From: Channallabes apus
Lineage: Eukaryota > Chordata > Actinopteri > Siluriformes > Clariidae
Direction: 5' to 3'
Length of the DNA stretch: 64,000 nucleotides
Assembly: GCA_030522415.1 (NCBI GenBank)
Contig: CM060126.1
Location: 11,482,852 to 11,546,851 of the forward strand
Shown here: piece after piece, positions 32,063 through 42,035 of the stretch
How the letters are laid out: every line of letters begins with the position of its first letter
Position numbering within the stretch: the stretch's first letter is position 1
Made by a program: the position numbers and the translations under genes
Notes under the pieces: model-generated
Databases searched by the model: none
Told to the model about the DNA's origin: nothing
What the model saw: only the letters and a program-made list of their open reading frames with translations

Positions 32063-35024
32063 TTATGTGTATGCCAGATTAAAAAGATGCGTCTTGAGTC
32101 TACTTTTGAACTGAGAAACCATGTCTGCTCCCCGAACACTGTCTGGAAGGCTATTCCAAAGCTTTGGAGCTAAATATGAAAAAGCCCTACCCCCTTTTGT
32201 AGATTTTGAAATTCTGGGAACTACCAGAAGTCCGGAGTTTTGTGATCTTAAGGCGCGTGGTGGATTGTAGCGTATCAGAAGACTGGTTAGGTATGTGGGA
32301 GCTAAACCATTTAAGGCCTTGTATGTAAGTAATACTATTTTGTAATTTATTCTAAACTGAACAGGTAGCCAGTGCAGGGATGATAATATTGGGGTTATAT
32401 GATCATATTTTCTGGATCTAGTGAGAACCCTGGCAGCTGCATTTTGGATTAACTGAAGCTTGTTTATTGAGGATGCAGGACAACCACCTAGTAATGCATT
32501 ACAATAGTCCAGTCTGGAGGTCATGAATGCATGAACTAGTTTTTCTGCATCAGATACGGATAAGATGTTCCTAAGTTTAGCAATATTTCGAAGATGGAAA
32601 AAGGCTGTTTTTGTGATATTTGAAATGTGATTTTCAAAAGACAAGTTACTGGCTAATATTACTCCCAGATCTTTTACTGCTGAGCTGGTAATAACAGTAC
32701 ATCCTTCTAAGCGCAAGCTGAATTGTGAAAGCTGTTGTGTGCTGGTTTTTGGGCCAATAAGTAATATCTCTGTCTTATCTGAATTTAATAAAAGAAAGTT
32801 ATTGGTCATCCAATCTTTTATGTCCTGGACACACTCAGTTAATCTAGACAGCTTAGGTATTTCGTCTGGTTTAGTTGAGATATATAATTGGGTATCATCA
32901 GCATAACAATGGAAACTAATCCCATGTCTTCTAATGATGTTACCCAAGGGAAGCATGTATATTGAGAACAACAGAGGTCCTAAAACTGACCCTTGTGGGA
33001 CCCCATATTTCACTGGCATTATACCAGACGGTTCTCCATTTAGATCTACAAAATGGTAGCGATCAGACAGGTAAGATCTAAACCATTTTAGTGCCTGTCC
33101 CTGAATGCCTATATAATTTTGTAAGCGATCTATGAGAATATTATGATCTATAGTGTCGAATGCAGCACTAAGATCGAGCAGGACTAGCAATGAGATGCAG
33201 CCTTGGTCTGAAGCTAAAAACAAGTCATTTGTAATCTTAACTAGTGCAGTTTCTGTGCTATGATGGGGCCTGAAACCTGACTGAAATTCTTCAAGGATGT
33301 TGTTATCCTGCAAGAATGTGCAAATTTGAGCTGATACTACTTTTTCTAGTATTTTTGATATGAACGGGAGGTTTGAGATCGGTCTGTAATTTTTTATTTC
33401 ATTCGCGTCCAAATTAGATTTTTTAAGAAGCGGCTTAATAACTGCTAACTTGAAAGGTTTAGGGACGTGACCTAGATGTAATGAAGAATTAATAATGTTT
33501 AGGAGTGGCTCTCCAACCGTAAGCATCACTTCTTTTAAAAATCTGGTTGGGATTGGGTCTAACAGGCACGTTGTTGATTTAGCCGAGGTGATGAGTTTAT
33601 ACAGCTCTTCCTGTCCTATACCTGTAAAGCAGTGAAAATCTAAATGTGAAGCTATAGGCTGAACTGGATCGTGAGATACTATTAGAGGTTGAACCTCCAT
33701 TATTTTCTTCCTGATATTATTGATTTTTTCATTAAAGAAGTCCATAAAGTCTTCACTTCTAAACTGTGATGGGATACTCTCTGCGGGCATCTTAGGTTTT
33801 GTTAGGCGAGCCACTGTACTAAATAAGAACCTGGGATTGTTTTGGTTTCTTGCTATCAGTTGGCTAAGATGCTCGGTCCTAGCAGTTTTTAGAGCCTGTC
33901 TATAGCTGCACATACTGTCTTTAAACGCAATTCGAAAAACTTCTAATTTAGTTTTCCTCCATTTTCGCTCGAGGTTACGGGTTGCTCTCTTTAGGGTGCG
34001 AGTATGACTGTTGTACCACGGTGCCAATGTTTTATCTCTGACTTTTTTTTAATCTGATGGGAGCAACAGTGTCTAATGTACTTGTAAAAATAGTGCCCAT
34101 GCTGCTAGTCACTTCATCTAGATCATCTGCATTTAGGGGTCTAATAAGAAATTGGGACAGATCCGGCAGATTACTTGTGAATCTGTCTTTAGTGGTGGGA
34201 TTCATATTTCTAACAGATTGATAGTGTGGGGAGACACAGCTAATCTGTTCTACGGGTAGAGTATATGTCAGGAGGTGATGATCTGTGATATCATCACTTT
34301 GAGGTATGATCTCTATATTAGAGACATCTATACCATGGGATATAATTAAATCTAGCGTATGATTAAAGCGGTGAATTGCTCCAATTATATTTTGCTTAAC
34401 CCCAAAGGAATTTAGTAAATCCATAAATGTGAGTGCTAGAGCGTCGTTAGCATCATCTACATGAATGTTAAAGTCTCCTACTATCAATATTTTGTCAGAG
34501 TTAACCAATAGGTCTGATAGCAGATGTCCAAATTCTTTAAGAAAATCGCCATATGGCCCCGGGGGTCTGTACACGGTGGCCAAGGTAAAATACAGCAAGG
34601 GTTTATTACGTATTTCATTTAGTGCAACATTAATGATAAGCACTTCAAATGAATTAAACCTGGGCCTTATTTTCTGGGTAACAGTGAGTACATCATTGTA
34701 GATAGTGGCGACACCACCACCGCGACCAATTAGACGGGGCTCGTGCTTATAGAAATATCCTGACGGAGTAGACTCATTCAGACCAAAATATTCTTTTGGT
34801 TTAAGCCAGGTTTCGGTGAGACAGAGTGCGTCAAGGCAATAATCCGAGATAATTTCATTAACAATAAGTGCTTTAGGCGCAAGGGATCTAATGTTGAGTA
34901 GTCCAAACTTTAGAGGTGGATTTTGACTACTTATTTTGCCTTTTTCTGGTTTTATGGTTATCAGATTGTTTCGCACAAATTTAACAAATTTATTCTTTTT
35001 TCTCAGTATTCGGGGAACAGACAC
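32063..35024 (-). pseudogene. L2 endonuclease-reverse transcriptase, copy 2 (one frameshift)
   Basis: The endonuclease part (35024-34032) shows [29 protein letters not shown] and [10 protein letters not shown]. The RT part (34027-32063) shows [29 protein letters not shown] (first catalytic aspartate), [13 protein letters not shown] and [10 protein letters not shown]. The two parts are in different frames because a T run at about 34042-34049 has eight Ts where copy 1 has seven. The combined length of about 985 codons is normal for the family. This copy cannot make full-length ORF2, but the lesion is minimal. Confidence 0.92.
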
Positions 35025-35120
35025 AGTTTCTATAGGACAAGCTATGTGTGTGCGTCTATCACTACGGTGAGTTGTGATGTGTCTAATATGTTTGGAATCT
35101 ACGGTATGACTTACCGCCAG

Positions 35121-36083
35121 TCAGATGGTTCGTAGTGTTCTGGAGATGTTGTCAGAGAGGACCGCTGCTCCAGCTCTGCTAGGGTGTAGGCCATCGGTGT
35201 GATAGAGCCTAGGACGCTCCCAGAAAACATTCCAGTTATCAACAAAGCGTAATTTCTGTTGTTGACACCAAGATTGTAACCATTCATTAAAAGCAAATAA
35301 TCTACTGAACTTCTCGATTCCTCGCTGAAATGTGGGAAGCGGTCCAGATACGATGATCATTGTCGTGGGTGATGTGCTGCGGACCTTCTCAACCAGGCTC
35401 CTGAAGTCCTTCTTTAGGATCTCCGTCTGCCTCAGCCTGGTGTCGTTCGTGCCGGCATGAAGAACCACAGCTCCAATGTTCCTCCTCAGGGCAGCAGGCA
35501 CCTGTGCAGCAACATCAAGAACACGTGCACCAGGTAAACAGCGTGTGTGCACCTTACCTTTAGCCGTGGTAGCACGCACGTGACGAACGATGGAGTCTCC
35601 GATGACCAGGACGTCGTGTGCCATCTCGCGGAGAGGAGCGAAGCGGTTTTGGGTCGAGATGTCGAAGACGGGTGGTGGTGGTGGAGAGGTCCTCGCCCGG
35701 GGCTTGGCGTGCTTCTTCCGCTGCTGCTGTATCCAGGGTCCGTGATGTACCGGCGCCGGGGTGTAGGAACACTGGGCGGGATGCGTCCTTGGTGTGTTGG
35801 ACCTGGGCAGAGAAACACGCGGGGTTGAGGTTGTAGGAGAATTCTCATGCCGAGAATTTACCTGGGACAGGTGAGTGCCAGTCCGCGTCGATTCCAGCGT
35901 GGCTTTCCGCTGCTGTAACCGGGCCAGCTTCACCTGTAGCTCACGGATCAGCTTCTCCACGGCCTCCACCTCCAAATCCACCGAGTGCAGCTCCAATGTC
36001 TCCTCACCTGCACTCAGAGGCAGAATCACAACCGACATGGTGTCTAAACACGGAAAATAATCGGTGTGAGGAAGCGAAAACAA
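35121..36083 (-). CDS. L2 ORF1 protein with SGNH-type esterase domain
   Basis: The 320-residue frame probably starts at the internal MSVVILPLSAGEETL (ATG near 36038). A coiled coil (VEKLIRELQVKLARLQQRK) suits the multimerisation of LINE ORF1 proteins. A proline/serine-rich linker follows. The C-terminal half is a lipase/esterase of the SGNH class: GDSIVRHV holds the nucleophile serine, LHAGTNDTRLRQ the asparagine block, and DGLHPSRAGAAVL the D-x-x-H pair. Such an esterase is known from ORF1 of CR1/L2 LINEs. It is uninterrupted, and ends about 100 bases before ORF2 starts. Confidence 0.88.
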   Translation of the reverse strand: MFSLPHTDYFPCLDTMSVVILPLSAGEETLELHSVDLEVEAVEKLIRELQVKLARLQQRKATLESTRTGTHLSQVNSRHENSPTTSTPRVSLPRSNTPRTHPAQCSYTPAPVHHGPWIQQQRKKHAKPRARTSPPPPPVFDISTQNRFAPLREMAHDVLVIGDSIVRHVRATTAKGKVHTRCLPGARVLDVAAQVPAALRRNIGAVVLHAGTNDTRLRQTEILKKDFRSLVEKVRSTSPTTMIIVSGPLPTFQRGIEKFSRLFAFNEWLQSWCQQQKLRFVDNWNVFWERPRLYHTDGLHPSRAGAAVLSDNISRTLRTI

Positions 36084-36314
36084 ACTTTACAAACAAACAA
36101 ACAAACGTGATAGCCGGGCTAGCGATGCTAATGCTAATTAGCGATGCTAATGCCGGCTAAAAGCGGTGTGCTGCAAAACAATTAAAACTTAACGATATAA
36201 CACGCGTTTCGAGTAAATATATTATAAGATACTTATCCGTTTTATGTACACTCTTCGTAAGGGGACGAAAAAGTTTAAAAGTTGGTCAGTATGGTGGAGC
36301 TCGGAAAAAAGCAG

Positions 36315-36544
36315 CTTCTGCTGATTAGGTATACTGATATACTGATAAGGTATCTTCTAACCCCCAAAAGTAAGTAAAATCAAATGAAATCAAATAAAAA
36401 AATCTAATGAAATCAAAAAAGAATTTCTCCCATATATCCCCCCTATGAGACTTATAAGTCCCACATTAATTGGTTAATCTAGAGTGCGACTCCATGAGTT
36501 AGTCTTTCTTATACTAACTGGTGATTAAATTAAATCACTGGGCT
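36315..36544. other. Unassigned AT-rich sequence
   Basis: Contains an 'aaatcaaatgaaatcaaat' simple repeat and a purine-rich tract on the minus strand (AGGGGGGA near 36440-36450). Not assigned. Confidence 0.4.
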
Positions 36545-36901
36545 TTAATCAATGACTGACCCATGGATTCGCCCTCTAGTGGAGAATCGGCCAAACCTCT
36601 CCGTCCACTCTTGACTAGGAATAGGAGTAAAAGACTCGACCTCCATGACATCATACTTTCCATTACTCAATAACATGACATTGTACTTAATACAGTGATT
36701 TTCTAGGATTACATCAATTGGATAAATCATATAACCTACAATGGAACATTCATAACACAATACAATTTTTAAGAATGGATATAATTTTAAACAGCCTTGT
36801 CTTAATATAATAGTCTTCAACCCAGATGCTTTGCGCATCGTAGAGAGTTTGTTGGAGCCCACAAGAGAGGTTGCCAGCACGTCATTATGGGCTCGTGCCA
36901 T
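36545..36901 (-). CDS. Unrecognised 118-residue open frame
   Basis: I do not recognise this protein. It has a cysteine-containing hydrophobic middle (IVLCYECSIVGYMIYPIDVI) and an acidic, aromatic tail. On the same strand it is followed about 100 bases later by a purine-rich tract, a layout seen at the 3' end of retroelement polyproteins or envelope genes. That is only a positional hint. Upstream it runs to within 20 bases of a TA-element insertion (36922), with a stop in frame just beyond, so the original gene may have extended across that site. Confidence 0.25.
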   Translation of the reverse strand: MARAHNDVLATSLVGSNKLSTMRKASGLKTIILRQGCLKLYPFLKIVLCYECSIVGYMIYPIDVILENHCIKYNVMLLSNGKYDVMEVESFTPIPSQEWTERFGRFSTRGRIHGSVID

Positions 36902-37182
36902 GGAAGATACGCATCAACATACAGTGGGTGGACAACCAGACTGCTCATTACCATCGCACTCACCGCCGTGGAAAGCGGCAGCGGCCAAAATAAACCAGGA
37001 GCATTTCAAAATAATTCGTGAAATGACCGCCAGGTGGCGCAAATTGACATTTTCTGTCGTCTCGGTTTTTAAATATATTCAGAGCTTAAGTCATAATAAA
37101 GTCAAAACAATATGTTGTAGCAAAGTAATACTACAAATATGATAATTTACACATCCAACAAACATGAAAAACTATAAATATA

Positions 37183-38125
37183 AAAAAATATGAGTTAGAA
37201 AACATTGGTTTTATTTTGTAGACAGACTCTCTGTTTTTATCTGTTTAGTGTTATTATTAAAGAAAACAGCACAAACAACAGCACTAGGGCTTTTAAAAAA
37301 TTTTATTTCTACAATACTTACAGTTGTTAGAGTTTAAGACATCAAGATTTAAATATAGAAATAACTAAAACAAATAGAGCAAACTTCCAGAATATATAAT
37401 AAAAAAATAAATCAATAAAAAAGATGTATGCAGTATAATCGGGGCCTCTCATTACATTATTTGCTCGCACTTCGTCTGGCACTGAACCAAAATATAGTCT
37501 TACATTTGTGAATAAAATATCATTGTTTTATTCAGAGATTTACAGTATTTGTGCAAAATAATAGTTATGCAATATAATTACTGGCTCTGGATTCGTTTTT
37601 TCGTTTGCAGTATAAAACCAAAATACATCTTACTATTTTTGAGAGATTTGTCGTAAAAAAAAACCTGGTTTTTTTTCAGATATTTGTCTGTACAAAATAA
37701 TATTTATGCAATATAATCACAGGCTCTTGATTCGTTATTCGTTTTCAATATAAACCAAAATACATTAACCATATAATATAAACCAAAATATAAACCAAAA
37801 TATTTAATTTGCTGTATTAAATATTTATGCCGTCTCATCAATGATCCAAAGATTGCGTTGTACTAAATAATATTTTTGCTGATTTTTTTCTGCGATTCAG
37901 TTGTACTGAATGATGTTTTACTGTATGTTTATATTAAAAAAATATAAGTTAGAAAACATTGGTTTTATTTTGTTTAGACAGACTCTCTGTTTTTATCTGT
38001 TTAGTGTTATTATAAAAAAAAACAGCACAAACAACAGCACTAGGTCTTTTAAAAAAAAATTATTTCGACAATACTTACAGTTGTTAGAGTTTAAGACATC
38101 AAGTTTTAAATATAGAAATAACTAG
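37183..38125 (+). repeat. Direct repeats inside the CAGTGGGTG element, left set
   Basis: 37183-37370 recurs at 37936-38125 ('gttagaaaacattggtttta', 'cttacagttgttagagttta'). Between them, a unit of about 140 bases recurs near 37430, 37569 and 37709 ('ttatgcaatataat', 'ggctctggattcgtt'), and again near 38985-39105. No coding potential. Confidence 0.8.
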
Positions 38126-38137
38126 GGTTAGTTAATT

Positions 38138-38968
38138 TTTGATGAAAGAGGAGAGTAGAAGGGGAAAACTGAAAGTGTGTACAAACAACAGCACAATGCA
38201 TGTGTGAATGGCTGAAACGTGGTTGTGAATAAACCTTTTAATGAATTTAAAACTTTGCGTGATCCCGCGTGTGCGCTCTTTAACTTTGCCGAGTTTTGAT
38301 CTAAAGTCAGATGAACGCGCGCGCCGATATGAGAGATTAGATCTTTCAGCACGCCGATGTCAGTCCCTAGCAAGGAGCATTTACATCTAAACTGAGTCAT
38401 TTACATAAATCACTGATCACATTTAAACAATTTATTGATACAGATGTACATGTTTTATACTGTAGGTTTGTTACTGAAGAACTGTGGCAGCGGGCACACC
38501 TAAAAATAAATACAGGATTATTTTTTTAATATATAGTTTTATATAAATAAAAATGCTTTTATAAATGTGGGCTACTGTTATCTACTTCAAATATTTGTTA
38601 AAACAGCCAGGAAACTCACTCTGACCATTTTAATAATTCATTGATAAATTAGTGATTCCTTTGGTTTCGGCTGTGCTGCTGAAGGTGATCATGTCATCTC
38701 GTCGTCTCTGCAGCAGTGAGCGCGCCTATAATTCACTTCTCATACGAATGACATAATCTAATAATTTTTTTCATTAGTTTATATTAAAGCAGATATTTAT
38801 CTTTCTATAAGTATATCTTTTTCACGTCTGTGCGGCGAGTATACACGGAGTTTGGGTTCATTTTCTGACGCGCTCAAGTTCACCGAAAACAATACAGAGC
38901 CCCGTTTAGTGTAATTTATTTCATTTAATAAATCTACTACAAATTTAAAGAACACAAAATATAAGATG
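38138..38968 (+). repeat. 0.85-kb direct repeat, first copy
   Basis: Repeated at 40110-41008 with high identity. It includes a GC-rich 'gatcccgcgtgtgcgctct' segment and 'atgtcatctcgtcgtct'. The second copy has a longer AT stretch before 40970. No gene is apparent; short frames in it end at different places in the two copies. Confidence 0.85.
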
Positions 38969-40109
38969 ACACAAGACCCTGGATTCATTTTTCGTTTGCA
39001 GTATAAAACCAAAATACATCTTACTATTTTTGAGAGATTTGTGGTAAAAAAAAATCTTTTTTTTCAGACATTTGTCTGTACAAAATAATATTTATGCAAT
39101 ATTTATATATTTATGTACTGAATGATGTTTATGCAGTAAAATCAAGCTCTCTTATTTCGTTATTTATTCACATTTGGCTTGCACTTGCTGCATTGCACAC
39201 TACTGAGCATCCAAGCGTGGCAACGCATGCTTGGTTTAAGTTGGACATTGACGCACATATTGTAAATGAATGTGAATCGTAGGGCATTATATTCCTGCCA
39301 CAATTCTCACAGCTGCACAGTATGTATTGAAATAATAACAATAGTGTTTTTCTTTACTGAATAGAAATATAATTGCGCAACTGTTAAGCATTAGCCCATA
39401 CTTGATAACACAAAAACACAAGCGCTGCTGTATAACATCTAACGCAAATTTTATGGTCCCTCCCCCAAACCGCGCAGCGAGGAGCATTTACATTTAAACA
39501 GGTTTTACAGGTGTGCTTTGCGAAGTCAGACACATACAAATGCAAATAACCTGTGAATAGCTGTTCTCACCTACAGTATACACTCTGAGAAACTAAAATC
39601 CCTGGAATCCCTGGAATGAGATTTTTCTTACCATAACATGTAGTGTTATTAATCACTCTACACTGTTTTTAATTACTTTTAATTTTATTTATAAATAAAC
39701 AAACCAAATAAAATTATTCCATGTGTATTTACCGTTTGTAAAATAGCATTAAAAACGATGGGTCGTGTATCGAGCGATTAAAAACAATACAAGGCACGTT
39801 ATGATAAGGAACCTTTCTACAGTATCTCTTCCATTTCAGTGATTAAAAAATGGTAAAAATATAAATTTTGGAATTCACAGACACTCAAACAGCAAAAGAA
39901 CATGATAATAATAATCAAAATAATATTATTATTCTTTTTGCTTTTTATGTTCACCATTTAATAATGATTTAATTATCAATAATTAAAGCTGCTCACATTG
40001 CGCGCTTTCACTTTAAAAATGCAGTATTTAATCAGCAAGTATATGTCGCCTCTCTTTATGATTGATAAATATTCTGACTGAAACAAATCTGCTCTTGTTG
40101 GATTGTTCA

Positions 40110-41008
40110 TTTTTGATGAAAGAGGAGAGTAGAAGGGGAAAACTGAAAGTGTGTACAAACAACAGCACAATGCATGTGTGAATGGCTGAAACGTGGTTGT
40201 GAATAAACCTTTTAATGAATTTAAAACGTTTGCGTGATCCCGCGTGTGCGCTCTTTAACTTTGCCGAGTTTTGATCTAAAGTCAGATGAACGCGCGCGCC
40301 GATATGAGAGATTAGATCTTTCAGCACGCCGATGTCAGTCCCTAGCAAGGAGTATTTACTTACATCTAAACTGAGTCATTTACATAAATCACTGATCACA
40401 TTTAAACAATTTATTCATACAGATGTACATGTTTTATACTGTAGGTTTGTTACTGAAGAACTGTGGCAGCGGGCACACCTAAAAATGAATACAGGATTAT
40501 TTTTTTTTATATATAGTTTTATATAAATAAAAATGCTTTTATAAATGTGGGCTACTGTTATCTACTTCAAATATTTGTTAAAACAGCCAGGAAACTCACT
40601 CTTACCATTTTAATAATTCATTGATAAATTAGTGATTCTGTTGGTTTCGGCTGTGCTGCTGAAGGTGATCATGTCATCTCGTCGTCTCCGCAGCAGTGAG
40701 CGCGCCTATAATTCACTTCTCATACGAATTACATAATCTAATAATTTTTTTTTTCATTAGTTTATATTAAAGCAGATATTTCTCTTTCTATAAGTATATA
40801 TTTTTCACGTCTGTGCGGCGAGTATACACGGAGTTTGGGTTCATTTTCTGACGCGCTCAAGTTCACCAAAATCAACACAGAACCCCGTTTACTTTATTTA
40901 TTTAACAAAATCATAAAGGTTTTTCGTCATTGTGAGTGCACCTAAATAAAAGTAGAGTCTTATAAAAGCTACAAATTTAAAGAACACAAAATATAAGATG
41001 ACACAAGA
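40110..41008 (+). repeat. 0.85-kb direct repeat, second copy
   Basis: Partner of 38138-38968, about 1.97 kb apart. About 70 extra bases near 40900-40970 distinguish it. Confidence 0.85.
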
Positions 41009-41379
41009 CCCTACACGTGTAGCTTTTCTACTGTAATTACACATAATAAAAAGGTTCAGTGTGTTAACGTTTACGTTGCTTAAATTCGATCCTAAAAAAA
41101 CTGAATTTAATTTTAATTATAAATTTGTACTGTAATGTTACTACTGTGATTATGAATTCGTTTATTTACAATGTTTCACTTTATTTTATCTGCAACGACG
41201 TGCAGCTGTGGACGACCTGCGCCTCATTAAGCCTGGAGAGAACAAACTGATGCCTGAGGCGTCAGTCTATAGTTATATAGCGCCACTCAGCGGTAAAAGC
41301 CAGCAAACACACAAACCCAAATGCTGACGCCATACACCGGCGACGGTAGAAGTCGCATACTGCTTGTGCACCCACTGTA

Positions 41380-41655
41380 TGAATCAGTAAAGTCTCTTAT
41401 TAGTTATATATGGCTGAGTTAGGGATATCCTTGATGACTGTGTCCAAAAAATTAATCCTTGTCTGTTGTTGCTAGGAAATGCTGTTAATTTTAGAAAACC
41501 TTTGGTAAAATATAAATCACATTAATAAATTTCATTAGACACAGTAAAGTCACCCATTAGCTGCTTCAATTAAATTTCTGCATCTGGAATAAAAGAGAAC
41601 GGTGTTTTACTGGCATCACACATTGTCACAATTTGTTTAAGGCTAAACGTCTCAC
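41380..41655. other. Unassigned sequence between two elements
   Basis: No gene recognised. It should be the continuation of the host sequence left of 36920. Confidence 0.4.
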
Positions 41656-42035
41656 GTTACTTTGCAGTAACCCTGTTCCCTGAAAGGCGGGAATGAGATG
41701 CTGCGTAAAAACGCTATGGGAACCCTTTTGTCGCGTTGCCAGTCGTGAAGCATGCTGTGAAAACACGCCAAAGTTTTTGGCTATATATAGCCTCGACCAG
41801 GTGACGTCATCTGATCAGATGCAGGTGGAGGCTATAATTACAGGTGAGCCGGCAACAACCTCAGATTAATTTGTCTGAACAGATGGCCGGTCACGTGGTA
41901 GTGCGGCATTCGGACACAGCATCTCGTTCCCGCCTTTCAGGGAACAGGGTTACTGCAAAGCAACCCGAGACGTTCCCTTTCAAAGCTACACTTCGATGCT
42001 GCGTAAAAACGCTATGGGAACGAGAATACCAACGC

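Larger units (their letters stand above)
31266..36314 (-). mobile_element. L2-clade LINE copy 2, near full length
   Basis: The 5.05-kb element runs from the shared 5' end (36314) to a (GAATT)n tail (31266-31293). It encodes an esterase-type ORF1 and an endonuclease-RT ORF2. ORF1 is open and ORF2 is broken by a single extra T, so it is the best preserved LINE of the window. The 3' untranslated region contains TA, (TTTA)n and AAT runs (31366-31500). Confidence 0.92.
36922..41377. mobile_element. 4.5-kb TA-flanked element with CAGTGGGTG ends
   Basis: The left end CAGTGGGTGGACAACCAG and the inverted right end CAGTGGGTGCACAAGCAG match at 16 of 18 positions and are bounded by TA (36920-36921 and 41378-41379). 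The outer four to seven bases (CAGTGGG) equal those of element D. The subterminal regions both contain 'ggtggcgc' or 'gtggcgc' phrases and a roughly conserved 'ttaccatcgc'/'ctaccgtcgc' block. The interior is AT-rich, full of internal repeats and has no transposase, so it is probably non-autonomous. Confidence 0.6.

Noticed and set aside
36430..36901. Retroviral envelope end with polypurine tract and LTR
   Set aside because: There is no recognisable envelope motif, no matching second LTR and no pol nearby; kept only as an unknown frame.
37430..37850. CRISPR-like array of spaced repeats
   Set aside because: The repeated units are about 140 bases, diverged and without uniform short spacers; this is an animal genome and the units are modules of a transposon.
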